Shown here piece after piece: positions 43,201 to 52,483 of a DNA stretch of 64,000 bases. The stretch covers positions 2,462,572-2,526,571 of the forward strand of contig NZ_CP047046.1 of assembly GCF_030408435.1 (NCBI RefSeq), in the 5' to 3' direction. This stretch comes from Corynebacterium auriscanis (GTDB taxonomy: Bacteria; Actinomycetota; Actinomycetes; Mycobacteriales; Mycobacteriaceae). Both the position numbers and the translations under genes were made by a program. How positions within the stretch are numbered: the first letter of the stretch is position 1; every line of letters starts with the position of its first letter. The notes beneath the pieces were generated by a model, which made no database searches, had not been told where the DNA came from, and worked only from the letters and a program-made list of their open reading frames with translations.

Positions 43201-45277
43201 TGTTCTTTGGCGTATCAGCTGGAGTCTCACCGTCGTTCCAATCAGGCTGCTCAGCTGGAGCAGACGGATCCGTAACCGTAATCTTCGCGATCACGGTGTC
43301 CTTGGTCTTATCTGGGTACGTAACCTCTACTGGAACTTCAATGACATCGCCAGGTTGAGCCTCAGCCGGAATCTTAACGGTTATCTTTCCCGTGGAATTT
43401 ACCTGGGCTCCTCCCGGAGCATCAGGCCCGGGTGCAAAGGCTGTTCCCTCGGGTGGAGACACCTCCTGACCATCCGGATCAGAGAATACCGGGGACGGAA
43501 CCTCCACCGTTTCATTCGGACTACCCGTAGTCTCTGGATACTTCGGTTCGAATTGGCCATTTTGTGCATCCTTCTTCACCAAAACAGAAGATGCAGAAAC
43601 ATCATTCCCACCCGACACTAGGACTGCCGAGTAAATGTCACCATCATTTGCGTCACCGGGAATATCAAATGTGCAGCTCGCAACCTGGGTAGTGGGGGTT
43701 TGGCTCTGATCAATTTCGCAAGTCTTAACTACCTGTCCGGACTTGTCACGCCACTCAACCCTAGATGGGAGTTTGGATAGCTGCCCCCGCAGCGTCGGAG
43801 TTACGGTCGTACCGGGCTGAGCTGGCTTATCCGTAGCGTTGTAGTCGGTCGTGATGTGCGCGGGCGCATAGGGCATGATACCGAAGTTGATGTTGTAGAA
43901 AGACCCAACTGGCTTGCCATACCGCGGCTTACCGATATCTTCCACCCGACTAGTTACTGTCTGATTATCCCCCGGATTGACCTCTGCACGGAACCCGCCA
44001 CCGCTCTGAAAACTCTGGAAGACTGGACGTTGGAAACCGGTGTAACCTTGCTGCACCACCCCATCCTGGTTTTCAACCCACATAAATAGGTGATCCCTAT
44101 TGAGGATGTCCGCCTGATTCTGCGCAGCGTCGGTATATTCGCCAAACCGCAGGGTATAGAAACCGTCACTATTAGTCTTTCCATGGACCGTCTTCAGAAT
44201 GTACTCGGGATGCGCCTCGAGCATCTTTTTGGTCTCAATGGCAAGCGCTTCGGGATCATCTTTGTACTGTTCACGCAGCGCATTATTCGCTGCAGCGCCA
44301 TCTTTGGTGAGGGTAGATGCAAATACTGTTAGATCAGATGCGGCAACGTCACCATCAGTTCCAGTGTAATTTGGGCCAGTTGCAGTTAAACCAGCGTCAG
44401 TCCTCCCGGTTTCAAACCAAACTCGCCCCGAAACGGTGTTGGACACATCTAGTTGGGTAGCTGGATTCCGCACGGCACCCAACGGGTCTTCGACTAGCTT
44501 GTCACCTTTTGCTGCCATGTAGGAGGTAGCATGGGAAGGGGCCATCTCCTGCATGAAGACCGCAGTCAACTGCATATTTAGACCCGCAGATACGAATGAA
44601 CCCAACGGATACTGTGAAGGATAGTTGAATGATCCTGGCACGAATCCATTAGCCTGACGAATCATTTGCATCTGATTGCCGTTGACATTTCGGTATGGCT
44701 CTACCCAAACGCGGTGCTGCTGATTAGCAGCCGCTTTGTATTCGTGCTCCTTACCCGCGGCGTCCGTCCACGTCATTCCCCGATCGCCATTTCCGAAAGC
44801 GTATGTACCTCCGCCACCGTTGCCACCCACGACGTCTGGCAAAGTATGCGTTTTGGCGGAGAAAACTGGCGAGTAGCTACCGTCTGCATCGCGGAACTGA
44901 GCGTAAACGGTTACGCCGTCCACCGTTTCCAAATTGTTATCGACCGTAGCGCCCGGATTCCCATCGGCGGATGCAGCAAAAACATGCCCTGAGAGCAGAC
45001 CTTTGCCCACACCACCTGAATCGGTGAGATTTCCCGCCGTAGTAACACGGCCACTTTCAATCATGTCCGCATCGATGATTTCCCGCCCATCAGCAACCGG
45101 CGCCTCTTGGGCCACCGCCGCAGGCAATGCAACCTGCGACTGTACAACGACCGTGCCAGTTGTGGCCAGCATCAGTACTGCCGCTGCAGCAGCAACGGAC
45201 TTCATCTTGTCAGAAAAACCGAGTGCCAGCGCACCCGATCCGGCGTTACGAGCCTTACGGCCTCGCAGGTTAGCCAT
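40208..45277 (-). CDS. Giant LAxTG-anchored adhesin with TSP3-like calcium repeats
   Basis: A 1689-residue surface protein. Order: signal peptide with cleavage near AVA-QE (residue 56); an N-terminal adhesin region of about 530 residues with [18 protein letters not shown]/Rib-like modules ([19 protein letters not shown]); two nearly identical 86-residue modules containing [20 protein letters not shown]; a PIG-like module ([16 protein letters not shown]); a long Asp/Gly-rich region of thrombospondin type-3-like repeats with six copies of [19 protein letters not shown]; a Gly/Lys/Pro/Asn-rich stalk; then LAMTG (1656-1660), a hydrophobic helix and RRRES. The LAxTG motif suits class E-type sortases of actinobacteria. 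GAAAGGACAC precedes the ATG at 45277; the in-frame start at 45388 lacks support. Confidence 0.9.
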   Translation of the reverse strand: MANLRGRKARNAGSGALALGFSDKMKSVAAAAAVLMLATTGTVVVQSQVALPAAVAQEAPVADGREIIDADMIESGRVTTAGNLTDSGGVGKGLLSGHVFAASADGNPGATVDNNLETVDGVTVYAQFRDADGSYSPVFSAKTHTLPDVVGGNGGGGTYAFGNGDRGMTWTDAAGKEHEYKAAANQQHRVWVEPYRNVNGNQMQMIRQANGFVPGSFNYPSQYPLGSFVSAGLNMQLTAVFMQEMAPSHATSYMAAKGDKLVEDPLGAVRNPATQLDVSNTVSGRVWFETGRTDAGLTATGPNYTGTDGDVAASDLTVFASTLTKDGAAANNALREQYKDDPEALAIETKKMLEAHPEYILKTVHGKTNSDGFYTLRFGEYTDAAQNQADILNRDHLFMWVENQDGVVQQGYTGFQRPVFQSFQSGGGFRAEVNPGDNQTVTSRVEDIGKPRYGKPVGSFYNINFGIMPYAPAHITTDYNATDKPAQPGTTVTPTLRGQLSKLPSRVEWRDKSGQVVKTCEIDQSQTPTTQVASCTFDIPGDANDGDIYSAVLVSGGNDVSASSVLVKKDAQNGQFEPKYPETTGSPNETVEVPSPVFSDPDGQEVSPPEGTAFAPGPDAPGGAQVNSTGKITVKIPAEAQPGDVIEVPVEVTYPDKTKDTVIAKITVTDPSAPAEQPDWNDGETPADTPKNIPNEGGDVPEGSTVEVTEGPGTATLNEDGSITVTPNEGAKPGDKIVVEVKNGTGEVVDTVTVTLTDPSAPAEQPDWNDGETPADTPKNIPNEGGDVPEGSTVEVTEGPGTATLNPDGSITVTPNEGAKPGDKIVVEVKNGTGEVVDTVTVTLTDPENTDPTDPAGDVSVDAAPDTKVQRGEEVSIPVTSTPNSVVTADGLPPFLKYNPETKAIEGTVPADAELTSYDVVVKAELDGKEDQDKFKITVTERMIADPDTDGDGIPDSKDPDIDGDGVNNSDEKAAGTDPYNPDTDGDGTNDGDEDTDGDGKPNKDESDPTKDETTDTDGDGIPDIIDKDDQDGPKGDKDGDGIPNAQDPDADGDGVSNDDEKAAGLDPLNPDTDGDGTNDGDEDTDGDGKKNKDESKVPEGPVTDGDGDGLGDTGVTDENPKDGTPDIIDGPLKNDTDGDGIVDAVDPDIDGDGVNNSDENAAGTDPYNPDTDGDGTNDGDEDTDGDGKPNKDESDPTKDETTDTDGDGIPDIIDKDDQDGPKGDKDGDKIPNEEDPDADGDGVNNDDEKASGLNPLNPDTDGDGTNDGDEDTDGDGKPNKDESNVPEGPVTDGDGDGLGDTGITDENPKNGKPDLLDGTEEKDTDGDNIPDSKDPDADGDGVSNDDEKVAGLDPLKPDTDGDGTNDGDEDTDGDGKPNKDESNVPEGPVTDENGDGLGDTGVTDENPKDGTPDIIDGPAEKDTDGDNIPDSKDPDADGDGVSNDDEKVAGLDPLKPDTDGDGTNDGDEDTDGDGKPNKDESNVPEGPVTDENGDGLGDTGVTDENPKDGTPDIIDGPKKPGLSDGNNGSDSLPGSSDGTGSSEGLIPGLIGGGIIGGIIGGIAGGSNAPGSSMPGKPGDMKPGKPGKPGDMKPGKPGAGDMKPGKPGAGDNGAANQGGNGGNTGAGNNNGGNTGAGNNNGGNSAAADQGNRGGQLAMTGVSGVAITLGAAVLALAVGGALLALRRRES
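40728..42450 (-). repeat. Near-identical DNA cassettes encoding TSP3-like repeats
   Basis: Cassettes of about 250-300 nt recur with few changes (for example the stretches ending near 40870, 41160 and 41440), so copy number can change by recombination. The high Asp/Gly codon regularity also keeps the opposite strand open for over 1000 codons, which is not a gene. Confidence 0.9.
42730..43270 (-). repeat. Two nearly identical 258-nt modules in the adhesin
   Basis: Two almost identical copies (about 42733-42990 and 43006-43268) encode the 86-residue module containing [19 protein letters not shown]; differences are few and mostly silent, indicating recent duplication or gene conversion. Confidence 0.88.
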
Positions 45278-45930
45278 AATGTGTCCTTTCAAAAGACGAG
45301 ATTGCCGGTGGACACCGGCTTCGTGCAGTGTGGCGTCACACTTGAAAAGCAGTGCCCGTGATGCAGCCCACCTGAACCAGGGTGGCAAGCTGAAGCCCTG
45401 CTACTCGCATGTGAATCCTTTAAGTTAGGTAGCTCTCAATGTGAGATACACATGATTGCAACCTGAACATTTGCTGATACTACACCTTGGAGCTGAAATT
45501 AGAAGCCTCAAACTTTATGGTTTTTTAATAAACCTTAAAGGTTGAACAATATTTTTCCCACATACTTTTGCCACTCACAGCAACCTACTGCGTCCTAACA
45601 GCCGCTTTGACCCTACGTGCGAACCTCTCGAGCTGTGCCCCTTAACCGCGAATTGTAGAACATCTCCTACATTAAGTAGGGGGTAAGTGCCCCTTATCTA
45701 AACTGGCTTAACTCTTACCGAGTGTTAACCCTCGTGAGTTAGCGTGAGATCGAGCGCCACTGGGGCGATACAGCGACACCTCCCCAGCACCTAAGCTCTC
45801 GCCATTGACCACCTGTCTTACGCCCTTCCCCACACCCTTACCCGACAACTTTGTGACTCACCCCTACAACCGGCTAAGCTATGGGTGCTTCACCAACTGG
45901 CGGAGATTAAATCCAGCAGAACCGAAGCAA
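45278..45930. other. Long upstream region of the adhesin gene
   Basis: About 650 nt without a gene. It contains an AT-rich block (45500-45570) with the palindrome AACCTTAAAGGTT at 45531-45543, a TTTTTTAATAAA stretch that could hold promoter elements, and GTAGGGGGTAAGTGCCCC near 45670. It separates the adhesin gene from tRNA-Ser and is long enough for complex regulation. Confidence 0.5.
45531..45543. promoter_or_regulatory. Palindrome upstream of the adhesin gene
   Basis: AACCTT-A-AAGGTT in an AT-rich patch about 255 nt before the adhesin start; candidate operator. Confidence 0.3.
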
Positions 45931-45935
45931 ATCTT

Positions 45936-46020
45936 GGAAGTATGGCAGAGCGGCCGAATGCACTGGTCTTGAAAACCAGCGATGGGAAACCATCCGGGGG
46001 TTCAAATCCCTCTACTTCCG
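45936..46020 (+). tRNA. tRNA-Ser(TGA)
   Basis: Class II tRNA of 85 nt: acceptor GGAAGTA/TACTTCC, anticodon loop CTTGAAA (TGA), long variable arm, T loop GGTTCAAATCC. CCA is encoded at 46021-46023. It lies only 50 nt before the oxidoreductase gene. Confidence 0.96.
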
Positions 46021-46059
46021 CCAAATTCGCACTTCGTGCCTCCCACCCAGCCACGTTGC

Positions 46060-46065
46060 TAGGGT
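46060..46065 (+). promoter_or_regulatory. Putative -10 box of the oxidoreductase gene
   Basis: TAGGGT, 7 nt before the ATG at 46073; this favours the ATG over an in-frame GTG at 46064. Confidence 0.45.
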
Positions 46066-46072
46066 GGGCGCC

Positions 46073-47176
46073 ATGAACCCTTCAGACGCGAACCCCAATC
46101 ACAACCCCAATCAGAACCCCAACAGCAACCCCAATTCCGGCAACAGCGGCGCCACGAATCCCCCCACGAATAGCGCCGCCGGCGGCACCCAGGCCCTCGG
46201 GATCGTGCAGGCGAATCCGGACGAGGCGGCGTCCTTGGAATGGAAAGCAATCGCAAAGCCCCAGCCAGCCACCGGCGAAGCACTGGTGCGCGTGCGCTTC
46301 GCCGGCGTGAACCGCGCCGATACCCTGCAAGCGCAAGGCCACTACCCACCGCCACAGGGAGTCACGGACGTGATGGGCCTAGAGGTCACCGGTGTGATCG
46401 AGGATCCAAACGGCGCGACCAAACCCGATGGCACCCCGTGGGAAAAAGACGAACACGTGGCTGCGCTCCTCAGCGGCGGCGGTTACGCCACGCACGTTGT
46501 GGTCCCCCACGGCCAGCTATTGCCCATCCCCGACGGCTTTAGCTTGGCCGAAGCTGCCAGCATCATCGAAGTTGCCTGCACCGTATGGTCGAACCTCACC
46601 GATGTGGCCGGCATGAAGGCCGGCGATCGCGTTCTGCTGCACGGCGGCGGTGGTGGCATCGGCACATTCGCCACCCAATATGCCACCACCATCGGTGCGG
46701 ACGTTGCCGTAACAGCAGGCAGCCAGGCAAAGCTGGACGTCTGCAAACGCTACGGAGCTACCACCTTGATCAACTACAAGGAGCAGGACTTCGCTGAGGA
46801 GCTCAAGCCACTCGGCGGGGCAGACATTATCCTCGACATCATCGGTGCAAAGTACCTCGACAGCAACGTCAAGGCGCTAGCCAAGGACGGGCGCCTCGTG
46901 ATCATCGGCATGCAAGGCGGTGTGAAGGGTGAACTGAACATTGGCCGCTTGCTCAGCAAACGCGGCAGCATCCACGCCACCGGTCTGCGCTACCGCGATA
47001 TCGCAGATAAAGCCCGCATCGTCGCCGGAACGCAACGCGATATCTGGCCTCTCCTGGCAAACGGCACAATCACCCACCACATCGATCGCACAATGCCCGT
47101 GGAAAAAGCTGCCGAGGCGCACAAAGCGCTACTCAACGGGGAGGTCACCGGCAAGATTGTGCTGGAAGTGGGGTAA
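46073..47176 (+). CDS. Zinc-independent quinone oxidoreductase (MDR family)
   Basis: A medium-chain dehydrogenase/reductase of the NADPH:quinone oxidoreductase (PIG3-like) type. Motifs: [29 protein letters not shown], the nucleotide-binding [15 protein letters not shown] and [12 protein letters not shown]; no zinc-binding cysteines are present. The 367-residue protein has an odd Asn/Pro-rich N-terminal extension of about 40 residues ([15 protein letters not shown]), encoded by short repeats. In M. tuberculosis the counterpart Rv3777 also flanks the arabinogalactan locus, and the next gene matches Rv3778c. Confidence 0.9.
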   Translation: MNPSDANPNHNPNQNPNSNPNSGNSGATNPPTNSAAGGTQALGIVQANPDEAASLEWKAIAKPQPATGEALVRVRFAGVNRADTLQAQGHYPPPQGVTDVMGLEVTGVIEDPNGATKPDGTPWEKDEHVAALLSGGGYATHVVVPHGQLLPIPDGFSLAEAASIIEVACTVWSNLTDVAGMKAGDRVLLHGGGGGIGTFATQYATTIGADVAVTAGSQAKLDVCKRYGATTLINYKEQDFAEELKPLGGADIILDIIGAKYLDSNVKALAKDGRLVIIGMQGGVKGELNIGRLLSKRGSIHATGLRYRDIADKARIVAGTQRDIWPLLANGTITHHIDRTMPVEKAAEAHKALLNGEVTGKIVLEVG

Positions 47177-47212
47177 GACCTGCGCTCGCCCCGCTACCGC
47201 AAGCTCGCCCCA

Positions 47213-48529
47213 CTACCGCAAGCTCGCCACCGCGCGCACCAAGTGATCCACATCATGGATTGTGTTGTGCGGCGCTAGGCCCACCACCACCGCACCACCC
47301 AGCGTGGCGTCTTCGAACACTCCCATCCGGCTGAACAGCTCGGACTCCCCCGGGCGTACCACGCCGGTGACGATTCCGCTGGCCAAAAGTCGCTCTTCCA
47401 CCACCGGTGCCGGCACCCCGTCAACCATAAACGCGAAACGTGGCACACGATCCACCGCGTCAAACGATCCGTGCGCGCCGTGTTCCCCCTCGTCGTTGAT
47501 CACATCGCCATCCACACCGATCACATGTACAGTGCCAAGGGATTGCAGCCCCTCTACCGCCCGGCGCGCCAGTCCATTCAAATGCGCGCTGAGCTGCGGC
47601 AGGCCGCCTCTTATCCGACGCCGCCGTGTTCCCCGCACCCCATCATCCAGTGCGGCCAAATGATCCACGGCCTCGGGCACAGCCCCCAACAAGCCCTCAG
47701 AAACCCCACCAATTTCTAGAACTTCACGGGCTTCCTCCAGGGAAGGCCCATGCACCACATCCTTAGCCTTGAAGTGTGGCACCAGGCTACGCAACGTCTG
47801 CCTATCCCGAAAAACCAAAGCACCCACACCGGGCCCGCCCAAACTGCATACATCTAGCGCCACGACATCCGCCCCCAACTCGTCCAACACAACAGGACGG
47901 TAAGGAGCGTAAGAATTCACATCCACGACCAGTAGCGCATTGCTCTTCGCCCGCACCGTTTCCGCAATGGCATGCACGTTGGTCACGGTACCCACCAAGC
48001 GATTAGCGGCCGAAAGCGCTACCACGGTTGTCTGCGCACCGATCAACTCCGTGAACTGCCAGGCCGGTAAAGCCCCGGTACCCAAATCAGCTTCCGCCCA
48101 GCGCACCTTGGCACCGTACAGATCGGCGGCGCGCTTCCAGGGGCTAATGTTCGCGGGATCGTCGATGCGAGACAGCACCACTTCCTCACCCAACCGCAGC
48201 CGACGGGACAACGCGGTGGCCAGGTTATCTAACAAGCTGGCCCGCGAGGCACCCACAATCACACATTCCTTCCGAGCCCCGGTGAGGTCAGCAATGGCGG
48301 TGCGCGCGGCGTCGATAAAAGATTCCCCAACCCGACGGCCCAACTTCGGTTGGCGAGAGTGCTGCCCCGCACCGGCCTCCTGTGTCTCCAGCAAAGGAGC
48401 AATGCGGAAGCTGCGAGCAGCGGCGGCCGACACTCGCTCCGGGATCTGCGGGAAATCCTGGGCGTTAAGGTAGATCCAACCGTCCGCAAGGGAGGAATAG
48501 AGCCCGCGAACTCGCGGAGTATCAAACAC
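47213..48529 (-). CDS. Class-V aminotransferase-like protein lacking the PLP lysine
   Basis: It belongs to the cysteine-desulfurase/class-V aminotransferase fold and matches the position of Rv3778c. The fold is recognisable from RVRGLYSSLADGWIYLNA, VIVGASRASLLDNLA, LLVVDVNSYAP and GGPGVGALVFRD. Where active members read S-x-H-K before GGP, this protein has D-V-C-S-L-GGP, so the lysine that binds PLP is replaced by Ser (and His by Cys). Either it is catalytically dead and serves another role, or another residue substitutes. The GTG at 48529 (GAAAGG 8 nt upstream) is preferred over a start at 48685. It is convergent with the oxidoreductase gene. Confidence 0.82.
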   Translation of the reverse strand: MFDTPRVRGLYSSLADGWIYLNAQDFPQIPERVSAAAARSFRIAPLLETQEAGAGQHSRQPKLGRRVGESFIDAARTAIADLTGARKECVIVGASRASLLDNLATALSRRLRLGEEVVLSRIDDPANISPWKRAADLYGAKVRWAEADLGTGALPAWQFTELIGAQTTVVALSAANRLVGTVTNVHAIAETVRAKSNALLVVDVNSYAPYRPVVLDELGADVVALDVCSLGGPGVGALVFRDRQTLRSLVPHFKAKDVVHGPSLEEAREVLEIGGVSEGLLGAVPEAVDHLAALDDGVRGTRRRRIRGGLPQLSAHLNGLARRAVEGLQSLGTVHVIGVDGDVINDEGEHGAHGSFDAVDRVPRFAFMVDGVPAPVVEERLLASGIVTGVVRPGESELFSRMGVFEDATLGGAVVVGLAPHNTIHDVDHLVRAVASLR

Positions 48530-48848
48530 AGGTAGCACCTTTCGTGAAAGCTCTCGCCTTATGATGTGACTGATATTAGCGAGCCTTATCTTACGGGTCG
48601 ATTGTGTGAATTTGATGTGCGCCTCTACCAGCACCGATGCTCGAGGAGGGAGGGGCGGGCGCCCGGGGCAGGTGATAGCGACCACGCGGGGCGGCCCACC
48701 GAACGGCGTGGGCTGTTAAACAATGCCAACGGTCGCGAGTACATTGAATGCACTAGTAATGATGGGATACCCATCGAATAACCACCGCACATACGCGCGT
48801 GTTTTTAAGACGATGAGACGACGATTAGATAAGGCACTGGTTAAGTAG
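48530..48848. other. Divergent spacer with a possible iron-box
   Basis: About 320 nt between the aminotransferase-like gene and the wzm-type gene. At 48575-48593 a sequence reads TTAGCGAGCCTTATCTTA, which shares 11 of 19 positions with the DtxR consensus (my count by eye), weak evidence for iron regulation. No ORF is supported. Confidence 0.35.
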
Positions 48849-49760
48849 ATGACGGTTAACCCCCAGTCGCAATCTTCCAGCGCGGCACTGCACGCGGATA
48901 TACAGCGCATGACTGCCGCCACCGAGTCGCACAACATCCCCGCATCCAAGTCCCAGACGCTCCGCGCCGCGTGGCGCGACCTGGCTCGGGGATTCACCCA
49001 ACGCGAACTATGGTTGGCGCTGGGTTGGCAGGACATCAAGCAGCGCTACCGTCGCTCGACCCTGGGCCCACTGTGGATCACCATCGCAACCGCAGTCATG
49101 GCGGTGGCTCTAGGGTTGCTGTATTCCCTGCTATTCCAACAAGACTTGGCGCGATTCCTGCCCCACGTGGCGGTGGGCCTGATTCTGTGGAGCTTCATCG
49201 CCGGCTGCATTAAAGAAGGCGCAGAAGTCTTCATCGATAATGAAGGCCTCATCAAACAACTGCCCTCGGCCCTATCGGTGCACGTATACCGGCTAGTGTG
49301 GAAGCAATTCCTGTTCATGTGCCACAACTTGGTGATCTGGCTGGCCTTGCTGGCAATCTTCCGCATCCCGGTAGGCTGGAACGTCTTGCTGACAATCCCG
49401 GCCATGTTCTTGCTGGTTGTTAACGGTATTTGGGTGTCCATGTTCTTCGGCATTATCGCCACTCGCTTCCGCGATGTGGCACCGTTGCTGGAATCACTGG
49501 TGCAGCTGGCTTTCTATATGACGCCCATCGTGTGGACCACCGCCACCCTCAAGGAGCAGGGCGGGGCTGTCGCAGAACGCGCCAAGATTGCCGAGATTAA
49601 CCCGCTGTACCACTACCTAGAAATTGTCCGTGGGCCGATGATCCATGAACCCGTGGCAGCATACAGCTGGTGGGTTGTGCTGGGCTTTACAGCTGTTGGA
49701 CTCGTTGCAACTCTGCTGGTGATGCGCCAATGGCGCTTCCGCGTGGCGTACTGGGTTTAA
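48849..49760 (+). CDS. wzm: ABC-2 type galactan exporter permease (Wzm/RfbD)
   Basis: The membrane half of an ABC transporter that in mycolic-acid bacteria flips lipid-linked galactan for arabinogalactan (counterpart of Rv3783). It has the ABC-2 signature DIKQRYRRSTLGPLWITI near the start, then six membrane segments and the conserved NPLYHYLEIVRGP. 303 residues, with a hydrophilic N-terminal tail. The ATPase partner follows 16 nt later and the two form the exporter. Confidence 0.92.
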   Translation: MTVNPQSQSSSAALHADIQRMTAATESHNIPASKSQTLRAAWRDLARGFTQRELWLALGWQDIKQRYRRSTLGPLWITIATAVMAVALGLLYSLLFQQDLARFLPHVAVGLILWSFIAGCIKEGAEVFIDNEGLIKQLPSALSVHVYRLVWKQFLFMCHNLVIWLALLAIFRIPVGWNVLLTIPAMFLLVVNGIWVSMFFGIIATRFRDVAPLLESLVQLAFYMTPIVWTTATLKEQGGAVAERAKIAEINPLYHYLEIVRGPMIHEPVAAYSWWVVLGFTAVGLVATLLVMRQWRFRVAYWV

Positions 49761-49776
49761 GGAAAGGACTTCAACG

Positions 49777-50565
49777 ATGGTCAGCATTGATACCTACGGC
49801 GCCTGCGTGGATTTCCCCATTTTCGACGCACGATCGCGGTCCATGAAGCAGACGTTCCTGGGGGCGGCGGGTGGCGCTATTGGGCGCAATGCCTCCAACA
49901 CCGTCATGGTGGAGGCTCTGAAAGACGTGAACCTGCACTTGGAGGAAGGCGACCGCGTGGGTTTGGTCGGGCATAATGGCGCCGGTAAATCCACGCTGCT
50001 GCGCCTGCTCTCTGGAATCTACGAGCCCACTCGTGGCTCCGCTGTGGTGCGCGGGCGAGTGGCACCCGTTTTCGACCTCGGCGTGGGCATGGACCCGGAG
50101 ATCAGTGGGTACGAGAACATCGTGATCCGCGGGTTGTTCCTAGGCCAAACACGCAAAGCCATGCACCGCAAGATGGACGAAATCGCCGAGTTCAGCGAGT
50201 TGGGTGAATACCTGTCCATGCCCCTGCGCACTTATTCCACGGGTATGCGCATCCGTTTGGCGCTCGGTGTGGTCACTAGCATCGATCCGGAGATCCTGCT
50301 GCTGGACGAGGGCATCGGTGCCGTGGACGCGGCCTTCATGGCCAAGGCCCGTAAGAAGCTCACGGAAATGGTGGAACGCTCCGGCATCCTGGTTTTCGCT
50401 TCTCACTCCAACGAGTTCCTCGCGCAGTTGTGCAACAGCGCACTATGGATCAACCACGGTGAAATTCTGCAGGCCGGCCCGGTAGCAGATGTGGTAGAAG
50501 CCTACGAAGGCCCCGATGCGGGGGAACACGTGCGCCGGGTGCTCCAGGAGCTCGGGCGCGCCTAG
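49777..50565 (+). CDS. wzt: ABC galactan exporter ATPase (Wzt/RfbE)
   Basis: The ATP-binding half of the galactan exporter (counterpart of Rv3781). Motifs: Walker A GHNGAGKSTLLRLLSG, Q-loop region FDLGVGMDPEISGYENI, signature YSTGMRIRLALGV, Walker B ILLLDEGIGAVD and H-loop FASHSNEF. 262 residues, with no C-terminal carbohydrate-binding domain. GGAAAGGA lies upstream of the start. The next gene overlaps or starts just after. Confidence 0.93.
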   Translation: MVSIDTYGACVDFPIFDARSRSMKQTFLGAAGGAIGRNASNTVMVEALKDVNLHLEEGDRVGLVGHNGAGKSTLLRLLSGIYEPTRGSAVVRGRVAPVFDLGVGMDPEISGYENIVIRGLFLGQTRKAMHRKMDEIAEFSELGEYLSMPLRTYSTGMRIRLALGVVTSIDPEILLLDEGIGAVDAAFMAKARKKLTEMVERSGILVFASHSNEFLAQLCNSALWINHGEILQAGPVADVVEAYEGPDAGEHVRRVLQELGRA

Positions 50566-50576
50566 CCCACACGGCG

Positions 50577-50582
50577 TACAGT
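50577..50582 (+). promoter_or_regulatory. Putative -10 box of the acyl-CoA ligase gene
   Basis: TACAGT, 8 nt before the ATG at 50591; suggests leaderless transcription and excludes the in-frame start at 50516 that overlaps the ATPase gene. Confidence 0.45.
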
Positions 50583-50590
50583 CGATCGTG

Positions 50591-52339
50591 ATGAAAAGCG
50601 CACAGAACCCATCCGAACCAACTGCATCACAGGCCTTCAACTCTAAAGTGTGGTTGCAGCATTACACCGAGGGCACTGCCCCCACCATTGACGGTCTCAA
50701 TGACCGTGGCGAAACGTTAGTAGAAGTCTTCTGGAATGCAGTCTCCGACTTCGGCGACCGCCGGGCATTTAACTTTTTCGGCAAATCAACGTCCTACGAG
50801 GAGTATGGCGTCGAGGTAAAAAAGGCTGCCGGGGCGCTGCTGAAGCTTGGTGTGAAGCGTGGCGAGCACGTGGCGATCCTGCTGCCGAACTGTCCTCAGG
50901 CACTGGTGGCTTTCTATGCGATCCTCTCCATCGGTGCTGTGCCCGTTTTACACAACCCGCTGTACACCGCGGCAGAGCTGGAACACCCCTTCAACGATCA
51001 CGCAGCTCGCGTGGCAATCGTCTGGAACAAGATCAATCCAACGATGGAAAAGCTGAAACAGACCACCCCGTTGGAAAAGGTGGTGGCCGTGGACATGCTG
51101 CTGGCGATGCCGAAGCTGAAGCGCATGGCACTGAAACTGCCGATTGGGCCGCTGAAAGCCGCCCGCGAAAAGCTCACGAACCCCGCGCCCACGGCGACGT
51201 CCTGGGAGGAATTCCTAGCTAGTGGCCGGCGCCGCGCGAAGTCGTTTGCACCCGTTTCTATCGACGCCCAAGAGCCCGCCCTCGTGCTATATACCTCTGG
51301 CACCACCGGTAAACCCAAGGGCGCTGTGCTCAGCCATGCCAACCTAGTTTCAAACTTGGTTATGGGCGTGGCCTGGGTCCCGGATCTGGGTAAGGGAGCA
51401 AAACCGGAGGTGATGCTGGCCGCGCTGCCGATTTTCCACGCATACGGGCTGACCATGAACATCACGCTGGCGCCTTACACCGGGTCTGAACTGGTGCTGT
51501 TGCCGGCACCGGAGATGCCGTTAGTGATGCAGGCGGTCAAGAAGCATCACCCCACGTGGCTGCCAGGTGTCCCGACCTTGTACGAAAAGATCATGGATAC
51601 CGCCGAGGAAAAGGGCGTATCCCTCAAGGGCATCCGTAATTCCTTCTCCGGCGCCTCCGCCCTACCCGCCGCGACTGTGCGGCGCTGGGAGGACCTGACC
51701 GGCGGCGCGATTGTGGAAGGCTACGGCCTGACGGAAACCAGCCCCATCATCTTGGGTAATCCCGTAGGCAAGGGGCGCGAAGGCTACATCGGCGTACCAT
51801 TCCCCAGCACCGAGGTGCGTATCGCCAACCCGGATAATCCAGCCGAAACGCAGCCTGATGGCGAGGCCGGAGAACTGCTGGCACGCGGACCACAAGTATT
51901 CAAGGGCTACTTGAACCGCCCCGATGCCACCGCTGAGTCCTTTGAGGGCGAATGGTTCCGCACCGGCGACATGGCCGTAATGGAATCCGATGGATACGTA
52001 CGCATCGCATCCCGAATCAAAGAAATGATCATCACCGGCGGATTTAATGTGTACCCTGCCGAGGTAGAAGAAGTTCTGGAACAACACCCAGATATCGAAA
52101 AGGCCTGCGTGGTTGGCTTGCCGCGAACCGACGGCAGCGAAACTGTGACGGCGGCCCTAGTCCTGGCCGATGGGGCCAAAGTGGATATGGAAGGCTTCCG
52201 CGCCTTCGCCAAGGAGCGCTTGACCAGTTACAAAGTCCCACGGGCGTACTATGCCTTCGACGAGCTCCCCGCGGATCAGATGGGCAAAATTCGCCGGCGT
52301 GAGGTGCGAGACCTGGTGCAGAGCCAAGCGGACAAGTAA
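50591..52339 (+). CDS. Long-chain fatty acid-CoA/AMP ligase (FadD-like)
   Basis: An acyl-adenylate-forming enzyme (582 residues) that activates fatty acids with ATP and CoA. Motifs: YTSGTTGKPKGAVLSHANL (P-loop), GYGLTETSP, WFRTGDMAV, and GGFNVYPAEVEEVL; the C-terminal catalytic Lys lies in MGKIRRREV. Its place between wzt and glfT1 may be chance or suggest a lipid supply role in envelope synthesis; the exact chain length is unknown. Confidence 0.92.
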   Translation: MKSAQNPSEPTASQAFNSKVWLQHYTEGTAPTIDGLNDRGETLVEVFWNAVSDFGDRRAFNFFGKSTSYEEYGVEVKKAAGALLKLGVKRGEHVAILLPNCPQALVAFYAILSIGAVPVLHNPLYTAAELEHPFNDHAARVAIVWNKINPTMEKLKQTTPLEKVVAVDMLLAMPKLKRMALKLPIGPLKAAREKLTNPAPTATSWEEFLASGRRRAKSFAPVSIDAQEPALVLYTSGTTGKPKGAVLSHANLVSNLVMGVAWVPDLGKGAKPEVMLAALPIFHAYGLTMNITLAPYTGSELVLLPAPEMPLVMQAVKKHHPTWLPGVPTLYEKIMDTAEEKGVSLKGIRNSFSGASALPAATVRRWEDLTGGAIVEGYGLTETSPIILGNPVGKGREGYIGVPFPSTEVRIANPDNPAETQPDGEAGELLARGPQVFKGYLNRPDATAESFEGEWFRTGDMAVMESDGYVRIASRIKEMIITGGFNVYPAEVEEVLEQHPDIEKACVVGLPRTDGSETVTAALVLADGAKVDMEGFRAFAKERLTSYKVPRAYYAFDELPADQMGKIRRREVRDLVQSQADK

Positions 52340-52483
52340 GCCCCGCGCGGCGGCGGGCGTGCCATAAGCCGCTAGAGGCGGGTGGCAGCAATAGGCGACA
52401 GTGGCGGGCAGCAAAAGCAGACACGCAACCGCACCAGCAGCGCCACAGCTTGTGCACCGGACCGCTATGGCACACTAATAACC

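Noticed and set aside
40331..43621. A 1096-codon open frame on the plus strand opposite the adhesin
   Set aside because: It is a shadow of the repetitive Asp/Gly codons of the adhesin gene. The minus-strand gene has a signal peptide, domains, ribosome binding site and sortase signal; the plus-strand product is repetitive Ile/Val/Thr without any of these.
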